A stretch of DNA of 64,000 nucleotides. Source: Lithodes maja. Taxonomy: Eukaryota > Arthropoda > Malacostraca > Decapoda > Lithodidae. The notes below the pieces were generated by a model. That model was not told where the DNA came from. It saw nothing but the letters and a program-made list of their open reading frames with translations, and did no database searches. The stretch lies in NCBI GenBank assembly GCA_037953745.1, contig JBAKBP010004433.1, positions 62,001 through 126,000 of the forward strand. Reading direction: 5' to 3'. The position numbers were made by a program, and so were the translations under genes. The first letter of the stretch is position 1; the number at the start of each line of letters is the position of its first letter. This document shows, piece after piece, positions 52,845 through 62,706 of this stretch.

Positions 52845-54451
52845 TTTTTCTTTTTTTTGTCTGTGGATGAGGGTGACAAAAGGTAAAACTGCCTGTGACG
52901 AGTGGAGTGCCTCTCCCAGAGTTAAAGGAGTGACAAGGCCTAAATCAATAAATGTTCGTGCCAAAATGCCTGGACACACAGAGTTTTAAGCAATTTAAGT
53001 CATAAGATTAAGGGAAGATGTATTCAGGGAGAGAGTTCTAGAGCTCAGCTGTTGAATCGAAAAAGGCTTGGGAATATCGGTTCACTCTTGGATTGGAGAG
53101 TTGTACAGAGCAGAGATGGCATTGTGTTGCAAAACGGGTGCTACATACTCTATGTACTCTACACTGAGAGAGCTCTGAGGAACACTGCTTATTATAATAG
53201 CAGTAGAATAGCGAGATAGATGCAACACTGCGGCGAAGAGAGAGCGATTGCAAAGAGTCTGTGAGTGGACGTGAATTAATGAGACAAAAGGATTTCTTTT
53301 CTACTTTGTCATGAAGTGCTGTGTGAGAGGATCCTCCCCACACATGCGAACAATACTCAATACATGGACGCACTTTGCCCCTGTACAGAGCAAGAAGCTT
53401 GCTAAGGAAGCCTCCCAGAAGCTGGGTGTGCTCAACCGCCTCAAGGGGTTCTTTACCCCTGCACAGCTTCTTGCTCTGTACACGGGCACAGTGGATCCTT
53501 GTATTGAGTATTGTTCACATAGGTGGGGAGGATCCTCTCACACCGCACTTCTTGACAAAGTAGTAAGGAAAGCCTTTCGTATCATATACTCCCGTCCACT
53601 CAACAACTCTCTGCAATCTCTCTCTCTTCGCCGCAATGTTGCATCTCTCTCGCTATTCTATCGCTACTACAATAATCAGTGTTCCTCAGAGCTTTCCCAA
53701 TGTATACCACCTCCTCTATGTAGGGTACGTAGTACCCATCTTGCAACTCAATTCCACTCCTACTCTGTGCAACTCTCCAACCCAAGAGTGCAACGTTATT
53801 CTTAATCTTTCTTCTATTCAACTACTGAGCTCTAGAACTCTCTCACAAAATCAGTCTTTCCCTCTTCCTATGATTTAAATTGCTTCAAACTCTGTGTGTC
53901 CAGGCATTTTGGCTCGAACGTCCCTTGATTTTGGCCCTGTCACTCTTTCGACTCTGGGGAAGACACTTGATACAGGCAGTTTTGCCTTTTTGTCACCCTC
54001 ACTTACATAGAAAAAAAAATCTCTCGAAGCGTTTGAGCACACCCAGATTCTGCGAAGCTGTTTTAGCAAGGGTGGTAATATGGTCTTTCCGAGTGAGATC
54101 AGGAGAAAAAGAGACACCTAGAATACTGAGAGAAAATAAAGGGTTGATTTGAGTAGTTTTGAAGTATAAGGGATAGTCCTGTGCGAGTTCTTGACGGGTA
54201 TATAAATGGAAAAATTGGGTTTTGGAATCATTGAAAGAAACAAGATTTTCGCTGACCCAAATGGAAATGGTTGATAGGTCAGAAGATAAGTGTTTTATGG
54301 CATCATCACATGATTTTTTAAGTGATTGCTTGCTGGGGCTTCTAAAAAACTAGTTGAATAGTGTAAGGTAGATTTGTCTGCGTTATGCATGGATGGGATT
54401 TGAGGTACAGTTGAGAAGATCATTTATGAAAATTAGAAATAGAATGAGAGA
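52845..54451 (-). pseudogene. LINE X copy A (minus), first part, split by copy B
   Basis: Minus-strand LINE X 3' end and RT C-terminus at 52845-53400, then continuation at about 54024-54451 (RIWVCSNASRD and upstream RT sequence). The interval 53403-54019 is an antiparallel LINE X copy. The copy is cut at 54455 by LTR element 2 and resumes at 62424. Many stops. Confidence 0.8.
53403..54019 (+). pseudogene. LINE X copy B (plus), short 3' copy with A-tail
   Basis: Plus-strand translation gives ASQKLGVLNRLKGFFTPAQL, YTGTVDPCIEYCSH, ELSQCIPPPLCRVRS and the LINE X 3' end, finishing with AAAAAAAAA near 54018. Strong 5' truncation and an A-tail suggest reverse transcription and insertion into copy A in opposite orientation, with loss of about 20 bp of target. 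Confidence 0.75.
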
Positions 54452-54455
54452 TAGG

Positions 54456-56091
54456 TGTCACTCCCAAATGAGTTTGTAGCCTATATAATTTGTGACCTGG
54501 ATGTGTGTGAGTTTGTGTTTTTTATCTGTGTTTATTTTTAGTTTTATGTTGTTTTTGTGTTTTCCCTGTTCTTGCTCTGTCTTGAGTCGGCTACCCCCAA
54601 AATGGGGATTGGGCCTGAGCATATAGATAGATAGATAGATAGATAATTTGTGAGTGAGTTATAGTTTGCAGGGCCTGTTGTGGGGGGGGGGGGACCCTGT
54701 GCGAGGCTTGTAGCTAGCTAGCCCTGTGGCTAGCAGGACGGCGCCTGTAGTCTGTGTGGCCGGTTAGCTATTACTATAATTAATTAGTTTATTTAGCTTT
54801 TGTGCAATTATTTCGTTTATCATAAGTTTACACAAGGTTGTCTTATGTTTTACTTGATTACTTTGTATTGCTAGTGAGAGCCCAGGCTGCCTAGTTAATT
54901 GTATATTCTGGCAGTGCCTGGTGCTCCCCTTCTCCTCCCTCGTCTGGCCGTGGGAACTAGAGCGAGTGCCAGAGTGTTACTCCAGTCGTAGCTCTCGCTC
55001 TGTCAAGATCTCCGTTTGGTGTGTTTGGTGTTCGATAGGCTTGCTTTGTGTTGTCCCTTGAGTACCGCATATTTCTTTTTGGTTCTTTATTTTGATTGGA
55101 GCATAGCAGGGGCTGGAGTCATATTGAACATATTGTTTTGTTTTAACCTCTTTAGTTTATTATTGATCACTGCATTCATGCTTCTTTGGCAATCTTAATG
55201 TATAAGCTTCTACACTGGTTTCTTATTTCTGTTACATTATTCTGCTGCATTGTTTCACCATTATTATATGTGCATATTATTTATGGTTGATATCACTGGG
55301 GGGATTGGGTGGCTGGACTGTTTATCTCTGTTTTTGTCAGGCCTTGGAGAACTGAGGTTGCTCGGTGTGTGATATGGTAGGCTAAGCTTTTTCCACCACA
55401 CAGCATCCTTTGACTCGGGTCTTATCCAACCCTTTATTGGGTGGCAGCCAGCTTCCAACTTCCCCAGGATATCAACCCTTGGGCCTTGATTAGTTTGTAG
55501 CAGCAATACATTCGGTGCAGTAAGGAACTAGGGGTACAGCCTGTTAATAGGTGAGGTTGTCCCCATTGCACTCGATTGTATTGAGCTAACCCCAGATGAT
55601 GTTGTAAGCGATAAGTCATTAAAGTTGTTAATCCCTTACAACACCACCGCCATGCTGTGCTGAAGAGAGCCAATCGGTGTATTATTAGGACATAGGCTAG
55701 GGATAATAGGCTTGGCACAAAGGTTTATTGTACTGGACTTTCCATGGGTTTTTGCTTTGTATTGTTCTCAATTCCTAAGCGATTGAGCATGATACAGAGT
55801 GTTCTGCGAGTCTAGTAGTGGTATGGTGGGATAATGTTGGTTCAGTATAGAATAACCTTAGAAGTTCTCTTGCATACTACCCGCACTATGGAATTGACTC
55901 GGGGACAATAGATATGTTTGTGTCTCCTTGTTACTGCTTTAATAAGCAAAGAGGAAGATAACCATTTTTCCTAGAGAACCTGCGTGTCTTGGTGTTTCAG
56001 TCAGATATTAGGAGAGTGTCTGTTGCAGGGTAGTACGGTGCTGTGGGCTAGGCTATGTAAGCATCTGGTTGCCCCGGCTGCCCTCGTAACA
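54456..56091 (+). repeat. 5' LTR of element 2, carrying a short insertion
   Basis: 1636 bp including the 147-bp insertion at 54496-54642 and its duplicated target. Contains an (impure) G12 run near 54680 and AGCTAGCTAG near 54714. Ends CCCTCGTAACA. Confidence 0.92.
54496..54642 (+). mobile_element. Short retroposed sequence with (GATA)n tail
   Basis: 147 bp ending in ATAGATAGATAGATAGATAG, flanked by an 11-bp direct repeat ATAATTTGTGA (54485-54495 and 54643-54653). The 3' LTR lacks it. A simple-repeat tail and long target duplication indicate LINE-type retroposition; GATA-type tails are seen in RTE-like LINEs and their SINEs, so it may be an RTE 3' end or SINE. Confidence 0.8.
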
Positions 56092-56092
56092 G

Positions 56093-56110
56093 TGGCGACC
56101 TCATGCCAGC
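56093..56110 (+). promoter_or_regulatory. Primer-binding site of element 2
   Basis: TGGCGACCTCATGCC starts one base after the LTR. TGG matches the complement of tRNA CCA. The tRNA is not assigned; TGGCGACC is typical of some Gypsy elements. It differs from element 1. Confidence 0.6.
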
Positions 56111-56239
56111 ATAGTGTGATAGTATAGTTCTTGTGGTGTGAAGCATTATATTTAGATTGTCGGTAATTTGTCTTGTAATTGAAAGTCTATGGACATAGCA
56201 CCCTTATTTCATTAACCCGTGTCCACAACTACTGCTAAG

Positions 56240-59200
56240 ATGTCGCATGTTGATTACGTTCCTGTTCATATTGTGGGAAAGGAGGACGTTTTGCAGTTTA
56301 TTACAACCCAACCTAGTCAAGAAGAGGTTGCTAGCAAGAGTAGCGATGAATTAAGACGTGTGTTGGAGATGCGTGGTTGGAGGTGCAGTGGTATGGCTAA
56401 GGCAGAGTTAGTTCAAGAGGTGTCTAAGCTAGTTGCACAGCAAAATGGTCTTCAGGAAGCTAGTACTTGTGTCGTGGATGATGGCTACCATTCTGCTGGG
56501 GACCGGAGTGGAGCAACAACTCCAGAGCAAGGTGCGACTGTATGTAGGCAGTCTTCTACTATTACCACAGCACCTGCCACCACGCCTCCACCGTCGGCAT
56601 TTAACCCTATCAGTACGGCCCCTTCATTTTCACAGGGCTATGTTCAGGCCCATATGGCCAGTACATTTGTTTCAAGTTATGCTAGCAATCCTCAGTATCC
56701 TCCTTTTTTCCCCCATGTGTCGTTGGCCAGACCCCAGCATTTCACTGCCACTCATACGGTGGCTGCTCAGCACAATGTTTCCCCTTATGCCCAGTTTCCT
56801 CCTATAACCCCGATAGGGTCGAGAAGGAGTCCAGAGGTTGAGTTGCAGCTTAAGAGATTGGAGTTAGAGGAGAAGAGAATAGGCCTACAGGCAGAGAGAG
56901 AAGAGAGACAGAGAGATAGAGAAAGAGAAGAGATAGAGAGAGAGAAAGATAGAGAGCTTGAGTTGAGGAAGTTGGAGACAGAGGAGAAGAGAATACAGGC
57001 CGAGAGAGAAGAGAGACATAGGGAGGCAGAAGAGGTGCTGTTGTATCGACGGCTGAAACTCGTGCCGGCCTTCAATGAACTCAAGGTCCCAGAGTGGTTC
57101 TTGCGTTTTGAGAAGAGGGCCGACGAGTGTCAGTGGCCGAGGCAGCGTTGGGCAGTGTTGGTCTCTAATGTTTTAAAAGGCAAGGCTCTTGATGCATACG
57201 ATTGCCTAGAAGTGCAGGAGCTAGAGTATGATGTACTTAAAGAGGCTGTGTTAAAACCCTACGAGCTGTGTCCCGAGGCTTACAGGTTGGCCTTCAGGGG
57301 GGCTCGGAAGCAGCAGGGGGACTTACACGTGGAATGTGCTAGGTACCTGCGCGATACTCTAGCTAAGTGGCTGCGTTCAGAGTCGGCTGGTACTTTTGAG
57401 GCGGCATGTGAGGTTTGGCTGATGGAGCAGTTTGCAAGCATAGTTGATAAGGACATTGGGACAAAATTAAAAGTAAAGCGGTTTAGATCAATAAGGGAAG
57501 AAGCAGTTTGGGCTGATGACTTTGCACTAGCCCGGCATGGCACGTGCATGGGGAGCATTGGTGACAGGAGAGACCGACCTGTGCACCAAGTAGCCACAGT
57601 ATCAGCTCGCCCATCATCACCCAAAGGTACCACAAATAAGACACAACATTATACCAAGGCTGACAACCAGCAAGCTTCTACGGAAGTGAGATGTTATTTT
57701 TGTAAACAAGTGGGTCATATTAAACCTCAGTGTGCTAAATGGAAAGCTACCCAGGAACCCAAGGCTGTCCAGTTGGTGGCGACATTAGGGGAGGTACTTG
57801 TGAAAGGCAAGCCAGGTACTGGTGAGTTTGGGGGGCAGTGTTGGCCAGCGCGAAGCAGGGTAGTAAGCACTTTGCCGCCCCAGATGGTATCACCACCTGA
57901 GCATAACCAGACTTCCCCTGATTGGTGTCCGCCATTCATACATGGATTTGTACGGGTTGGGGAGCAGACTTACCCTTTCAAGGTGTTTAGGGATACTGGT
58001 GCGCAACAATCCATGTGTCGCAACCTGACAGGGGGACCTATTAGTACGGGAGAGTTTGTGATGTGCAAGGGAATCAACAGTGAACAATTCTGTGATTTAG
58101 TCCCGGTGACCCTACAGTGCCCATTTTTGACAGCCGAGTGTAAGGTGGCTATGGTGGACACTCTGTCAGTTGAGGGGGTGGACTTTTTGCTCGGGACTGA
58201 CTTGGCAGGGGATGTAGTTTTCCCACCTCCTACAGTCGTCGCTGAGGCTGCTTTTGTGCCCCCCGGTGATGGTTGTTTGCAAGAAGATAACATGGACTTT
58301 ATCTACCCTGTTGGTGCAGTGACCCAATCAGTGGCACATTTGGCACAACCGGTGGATGATTTAGTGGATGCGGGGGCCGACAGCCATGAGTGCGGGCCAT
58401 CCCATGATGCACTACTAGATGACACTGGTCCGGAGACAGCTGTGGGCTTGGCTGACCCCAGTGAGGCTACCCAGACTAGTAGAGGTGACCTAGTGCCGGA
58501 CGAGGAGTCTGACATAGTGAAACCGACTCAACCTTCTGATATTTTTGAGAGGTCAGAGGTAACTGCCTTGATGGAGTTACCTAGAAACAAACTGAGTAAG
58601 TTGCAGCAAGAGGACCCCAGTCTGGGCCTCCTGTTTAAGAAGGTTGGTACGACTGGTGGGAAGAACGGTCAAGCAGAGACATTTGTTGTAAAGGGGGCAT
58701 TGTTGTATCTGCAGTGGAAGCCGGATACAAACTCAGGTTTGGGGGAGGAGCAGTTAGTGGTGCCTGCCCAGTTCCGGGAAGGGCTGGTTAGGCTAACGCA
58801 GGTGGCACCACTGGCGGGTCATTTAGGGGTATGTGAGACTACTAATAGGCTACATTCTCAATTTTGGTGGCCTAATATGCATGCATCGGTGGCTTCTTTT
58901 TTGATGTGTCATATTAGTAAGGTAGTTGGAGAACCCCACCCAGGAATACCCGTGGCACCTTTGATCCCTACACCTGCAGTTGAACTGCCATTGACTCGTG
59001 TCGTAGTTGACATGGTTGGCCCCTTATTACCCACCAGTTCGGGAAATAAATACTTCCACCCTTTAATTGATACTACCCCTAGATACCCGGAGGCTATCCC
59101 GGTTAGCAGCATGAACACGGAGATGAGAGAGCTTTGTAACAAACAGTCTAAATCTAGGGTGTTCAAGGTGGGCGACGAGGCTTTGGCACGGTTGTCAGTT

Positions 59201-59428
59201 CAGGGTCGACCCATGGCTGCTAAGTTTTGTGGTCAGTATCAGGACACTAAGCAGATTGGTGAGGTTAAATATGTAATAGATACGCCCGACCGTCACATAG
59301 CCTCCCAATGCTGCCGTAGTAAAATGCAACAGCCCTACCATAGACCGACTGCATCTGGCCGTGGCGCTGAAGGCGGTGATGCTGCGCAGGCAGGTGTAGC
59401 CGCAAGGAATGCGGGGGTGCGCATGTAG
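56240..59428 (+). CDS. Element 2 Gag-protease-truncated integrase
   Basis: From the ATG at 56240 to TAG 59428 (about 1060 residues). A SAP-like module near the N-terminus (SDELRRVLEMRGWRCSGMAK) is followed by a Ser/Thr/Pro linker, a long Glu/Arg coiled coil, a capsid-like domain (LVPAFNELKVPEWFLRFEKR), a CCHC knuckle CYFCKQVGHIKPQC, a protease with RDTGAQQ and LLGTDLAGD, then the integrase zinc region (GHLGVCETTNRLHSQFWWPN; the second Cys pair reads CHIS, with one Cys lost) and first core Asp (VDMVGPLLP). After YPEAIPVSS the core is deleted, removing the second Asp and Glu, and the frame rejoins at the C-terminal KFCGQY module. Gag and protease may still work; integrase cannot. Confidence 0.9.
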   Translation: MSHVDYVPVHIVGKEDVLQFITTQPSQEEVASKSSDELRRVLEMRGWRCSGMAKAELVQEVSKLVAQQNGLQEASTCVVDDGYHSAGDRSGATTPEQGATVCRQSSTITTAPATTPPPSAFNPISTAPSFSQGYVQAHMASTFVSSYASNPQYPPFFPHVSLARPQHFTATHTVAAQHNVSPYAQFPPITPIGSRRSPEVELQLKRLELEEKRIGLQAEREERQRDREREEIEREKDRELELRKLETEEKRIQAEREERHREAEEVLLYRRLKLVPAFNELKVPEWFLRFEKRADECQWPRQRWAVLVSNVLKGKALDAYDCLEVQELEYDVLKEAVLKPYELCPEAYRLAFRGARKQQGDLHVECARYLRDTLAKWLRSESAGTFEAACEVWLMEQFASIVDKDIGTKLKVKRFRSIREEAVWADDFALARHGTCMGSIGDRRDRPVHQVATVSARPSSPKGTTNKTQHYTKADNQQASTEVRCYFCKQVGHIKPQCAKWKATQEPKAVQLVATLGEVLVKGKPGTGEFGGQCWPARSRVVSTLPPQMVSPPEHNQTSPDWCPPFIHGFVRVGEQTYPFKVFRDTGAQQSMCRNLTGGPISTGEFVMCKGINSEQFCDLVPVTLQCPFLTAECKVAMVDTLSVEGVDFLLGTDLAGDVVFPPPTVVAEAAFVPPGDGCLQEDNMDFIYPVGAVTQSVAHLAQPVDDLVDAGADSHECGPSHDALLDDTGPETAVGLADPSEATQTSRGDLVPDEESDIVKPTQPSDIFERSEVTALMELPRNKLSKLQQEDPSLGLLFKKVGTTGGKNGQAETFVVKGALLYLQWKPDTNSGLGEEQLVVPAQFREGLVRLTQVAPLAGHLGVCETTNRLHSQFWWPNMHASVASFLMCHISKVVGEPHPGIPVAPLIPTPAVELPLTRVVVDMVGPLLPTSSGNKYFHPLIDTTPRYPEAIPVSSMNTEMRELCNKQSKSRVFKVGDEALARLSVQGRPMAAKFCGQYQDTKQIGEVKYVIDTPDRHIASQCCRSKMQQPYHRPTASGRGAEGGDAAQAGVAARNAGVRM

Positions 59429-59629
59429 GGTATCGGCGGGGAAGCCTTAGCACTGATGAAATGTGGGAGTGACTGCACAGGTGGTACAGATTGTTCCTCT
59501 CATGACCTGGCTGTATTAGGGACGGAGGTGGAGAAGGAGGGAGATTATAGTTTAGAGCCTGCGGTGCCGCTGGGTTGATGGAGAGCAATGAGTATGTTGT
59601 TCTTCTAGATAAGTTACAATTACCTCTTG

Positions 59630-60310
59630 TTCCTAAGCTTTACTAGGCTGTGGCAGTACTTCCACATGTTTGTTGATTCTCCAGGCCTTATGTCCGGGGT
59701 AGCACCTGACATAGCGGCTGGAGACAGTGCAAAGCTCAAGTTGGCTCCCTGCCGTATAAATCCTGCTCGACAGCCTGTCTTAAAAGCAGAGCTGGACTAC
59801 ATGTTCGAGAAGGGTCTGAGGGATAAGGGATATTGTGAGTGGTCTTTGCCAGTGACTTTGCAACCTGAGCAGGGTGGCAAGACCTGTTTTTGTGTTGATT
59901 GCAGTAGTGTTGGTGCATTATCCCTGACAGACGCCTATCCATTACCCAGGGTTGACGACCCCATAGACCGCATCGGGGCTGCCTCGTTTATCACTAAGGT
60001 GGAAATAGTGAAAGGTTATTGGCAGGTCCCGTTGCCGGAGAGAGCGAAGAGAAGTGCCAGTCTTGTGATGGACTGGGCAGTTTATCAGTGTCAGGTGTTG
60101 TTTTGCTGCCGGAACACAGTTTGGATGTGTGGCATGTTAAGGGCACTGATAATGTTATGGCTGATTATTTGTCACGGGAGGGTATGTTTTAAGAAGAATC
60201 CTCATCGTTCAGTCAGTGTTGGTGTAGCCTCCTACTTTGGTTTGATTAGCATGTTTACGTCTGGTGCTTGTTGGTTGCCGTATGTAGCCCAGCGTAGGGT
60301 CGTAAAGTAG
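59630..60310 (+). pseudogene. Element 2 reverse transcriptase remnant
   Basis: No ATG at the start of similarity. Translation gives LAPCRINPARQPVLKAELDY, LSLTDAYPLPRVDDPIDRIG and FITKVEIVKGYWQVPL (first catalytic Asp region, here with Glu: KVEI), then a deletion near 60095-60105 removes the DD motif and most of RNase H. The last RNase H motif survives in a shifted frame as GTDNVMADYLSRE (about 60145-60180). Non-functional. Confidence 0.88.
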
Positions 60311-60474
60311 GAGTTGCTGTGTTTCTGTATAGAAGAAAATATTTAAATAAAAAAATATAAAAAAATATAAAAATACTAAAAAAGACTGTAGTTGTGTATG
60401 TCTTGTAGTGTTATTGAAGTATGAACAGTCTGTTGTTTCAAGATTTACCAACAGACTCCCCCTGGGTGTGAGGG

Positions 60475-62423
60475 TGTCACTCCCAAATGAGTTTGTATCC
60501 TATATAATTTAAGAGTGAGTTATAGTTTGCAGGGCCTGTTGTGGGGGGGGGGGGACCCTGTGTGAGGCTTGTAGTTAGCTAGCCCTCGTGGCTAGCAGGA
60601 CGGCGCCTGTAGTCTGTGTGGCCGGTTGGCTATTACTATAATTAATTAGTTTATTTAGCCTTTGTGCAAATATTTCGTTTATCATAAGTTTACACAAGGT
60701 TGTCTTATGTTTTACTTGATTACTTTGTATTGCTAGTGAGAGCCCAGGCTGCCTAGTTAATTGTATATTCTGGCGGAGCCTGGTGCTCCCCTTCTCCTCC
60801 CTCGTCTGGCCGTGGGAACTAGAGCGAGTGCCAGAGCTTTACTCCAGTCGTAGCTCTCGCTCTGTCAACATCTCTGTTTGGTGTTGGATAGGCTTGCTTT
60901 GTGTTGTCCCTTGAATACCGCATATTTCTTTTTGGTTCTTTATTTTGATTGGAGCATAGCAGGGGCTGGAGTCATATTGAGAATATTGTTTTGTTTTAAC
61001 CTCTTCAGTTTAATATTGATCACTGCATTCATGCTTCTTTGGCAATCTTAGTGTATAAGCTTCTACACTGGTTTCTTATTTCTGTTTCATTATTCTGCTG
61101 CATTGTTTCACCATTATTATATGTGCATATTATTCATGGTTGATATCACTGGGGGGATTGGGTGGCTGGACTGTTTATCTCTGTTTTTGTCAGGCCTTGG
61201 AGAACTGAGGTTGCTGGGTGTGTGATATGGTAGGCTAAGTTTTTCCACCACACAGCATCCTTTGACTCGGGTCTTATCCAACCCTTTATTGGGTGGCAGC
61301 CAGCTTCCAACTTCCCCAGTATATCAACCCTTGGGCCTTGTTTAGTTTGTAGCAGCAATACATTCGGTGCAGTCAGGGACTAGGGGTGGAGCCTGTTAAT
61401 AGGTGAGGTTGTCCCCATTGCACTCGATTGTATTGAGCTAACCCCAGATGATGTTGTAAGCGATGTCATTAAAGTTGTTTATCCCTTACAACACCACCGC
61501 CGTGCTGTGCTGAAGAGAGCCACTCGGTGTATTATTAGGACATAGGCTAGAGATAATAGGCTTGGCACAGAGGTTTATTGTACTGGACTTTCCATGGGTT
61601 TTTGATTTGTATTGTTCTCAATTCCTAAGCGATTGGGCATGATACAGAGTGTTCTGGGAGTCTAGTAGTGGTATGGTGGGATAATGTTGATGCAGTATAG
61701 AATAACCTTAGAAGTTCTCTTGCATACTACATGCACTATGGAATAGACTCGGGGACAATAGATATTTTTGTGTCTCCTTGTTACTGCTTTAACACTCAAA
61801 GAGCGGGTGGTGGAGTATATTTGACTGTGCCGCCCAGCGGGGGTTTTTACCGTAAACGAGCTTGTTTCCGTGCTCGTTTTCATGCATAAACAAAAGCCAG
61901 AACGTAATACAAGTATGTATCCCTGAATGGGCGTTAAATGAGCTTTCCAATGACACCAGAACCATCCTTCTACGATCACTGGTTGTCTTGCAACGATCGT
62001 GCAACCGAATAGCAAAATCGGTAAAATACGGTAATTTCCTTACATTATTACGTATGAAACGAGTGAGGGAGGGTGGAGTAGGGCGGTGTACATCTCAGTA
62101 GCTCCATGGCCACCGTGGCGAACGGTCATGAGGTAACCTACACTCCTCCCACAGCTCCGCTCTCTCTCAGAGCACATTACGTGCTCAAAATTGCATGCGA
62201 CTATAGCCGGGCCCAGCCACATAGGCCACATTTATTTCACTCGACTATAGCCAGGCGCCGCCAAAGAAGGGTTAATAAGCAAAGAGGAAGATAACCATTT
62301 TTCCTAGAGAACCTGCGTGTCTTGGTGTTTGAGCAGATATTAAGAGCGTGTCTGTTGCAGGGTAGTACGGTGCTGTGGGCTAGGCTATGTAAGCATCTGG
62401 GTGCCCCGGCTGCCCTCGTAACA
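60475..62423 (+). repeat. 3' LTR of element 2, carrying a TTAA element
   Basis: 1949 bp including the 487-bp element at 61789-62275. Lacks the GATA-tailed insertion of the 5' LTR. Starts after GTGTGAGGG, a weak polypurine tract. Confidence 0.92.
61789..62275 (+). mobile_element. TTAA-flanked element, 487-bp family, copy 2
   Basis: 487 bp between TTAA 61789-61792 and 62272-62275. The 5' LTR has the uninterrupted site GCTTTAATAAGC at about 55946, proving the insertion and the TTAA duplication. Homologous to the complement of 22529-23015. Confidence 0.92.
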
Positions 62424-62706
62424 TAGGACAAAACCCTGAGGAACACCGGAGTTTATAGGATGAGGAAGTGAGCGATGACCGTCCACAACCACAGCTATGG
62501 AACGGTGGGAAAGGAAATTAGAGACAAAGGCACAGATGGTGGGATATAAACCGATGGAGGGTAGTTTAGAATTTAAAGATTTGTGCCAGACTCTATCGAA
62601 GGTCTTTGATATGTCTAGTGCAATAGAAAAGGTCTCAACTAAGTCCCGAAAGGAGGATGACCAATAGTTAGTAAGATATGAAAGAAGGTCACCAGTAGAG
62701 CAACCC
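62424..62706 (-). pseudogene. LINE X copy A (minus), continuation
   Basis: Continues the RT of copy A after the LTR element: minus-strand translation includes NSGVPQGFVL, AVVVDGHRSLPHPI and ALDISKTFDRVWHKSL (first catalytic Asp region). Stops at the TTAA insertion at 62707. Confidence 0.85.

Larger units (their letters stand above)
54456..62423 (+). mobile_element. Gmr1-like Ty3/Gypsy LTR retrotransposon, element 2, internally deleted
   Basis: 7968 bp: LTRs at 54456-56091 and 60475-62423 (each about 1.47 kb once later insertions are removed), TGTCAC...GTAACA ends, flanked by TAGG (54452-54455 and 62424-62427) inside LINE X copy A. Gag, protease and part of integrase precede a truncated RT, again integrase before RT. 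Deletions remove the integrase core and most of RT/RNase H, so it is non-autonomous. LTRs differ at many more positions than in element 1, so it is older. Confidence 0.9.

Noticed and set aside
55016..55198. Hydrophobic 60-residue protein (membrane-like)
   Set aside because: Lies in the 5' LTR of element 2; the related 3' LTR region differs, and hydrophobicity comes from T-rich sequence.
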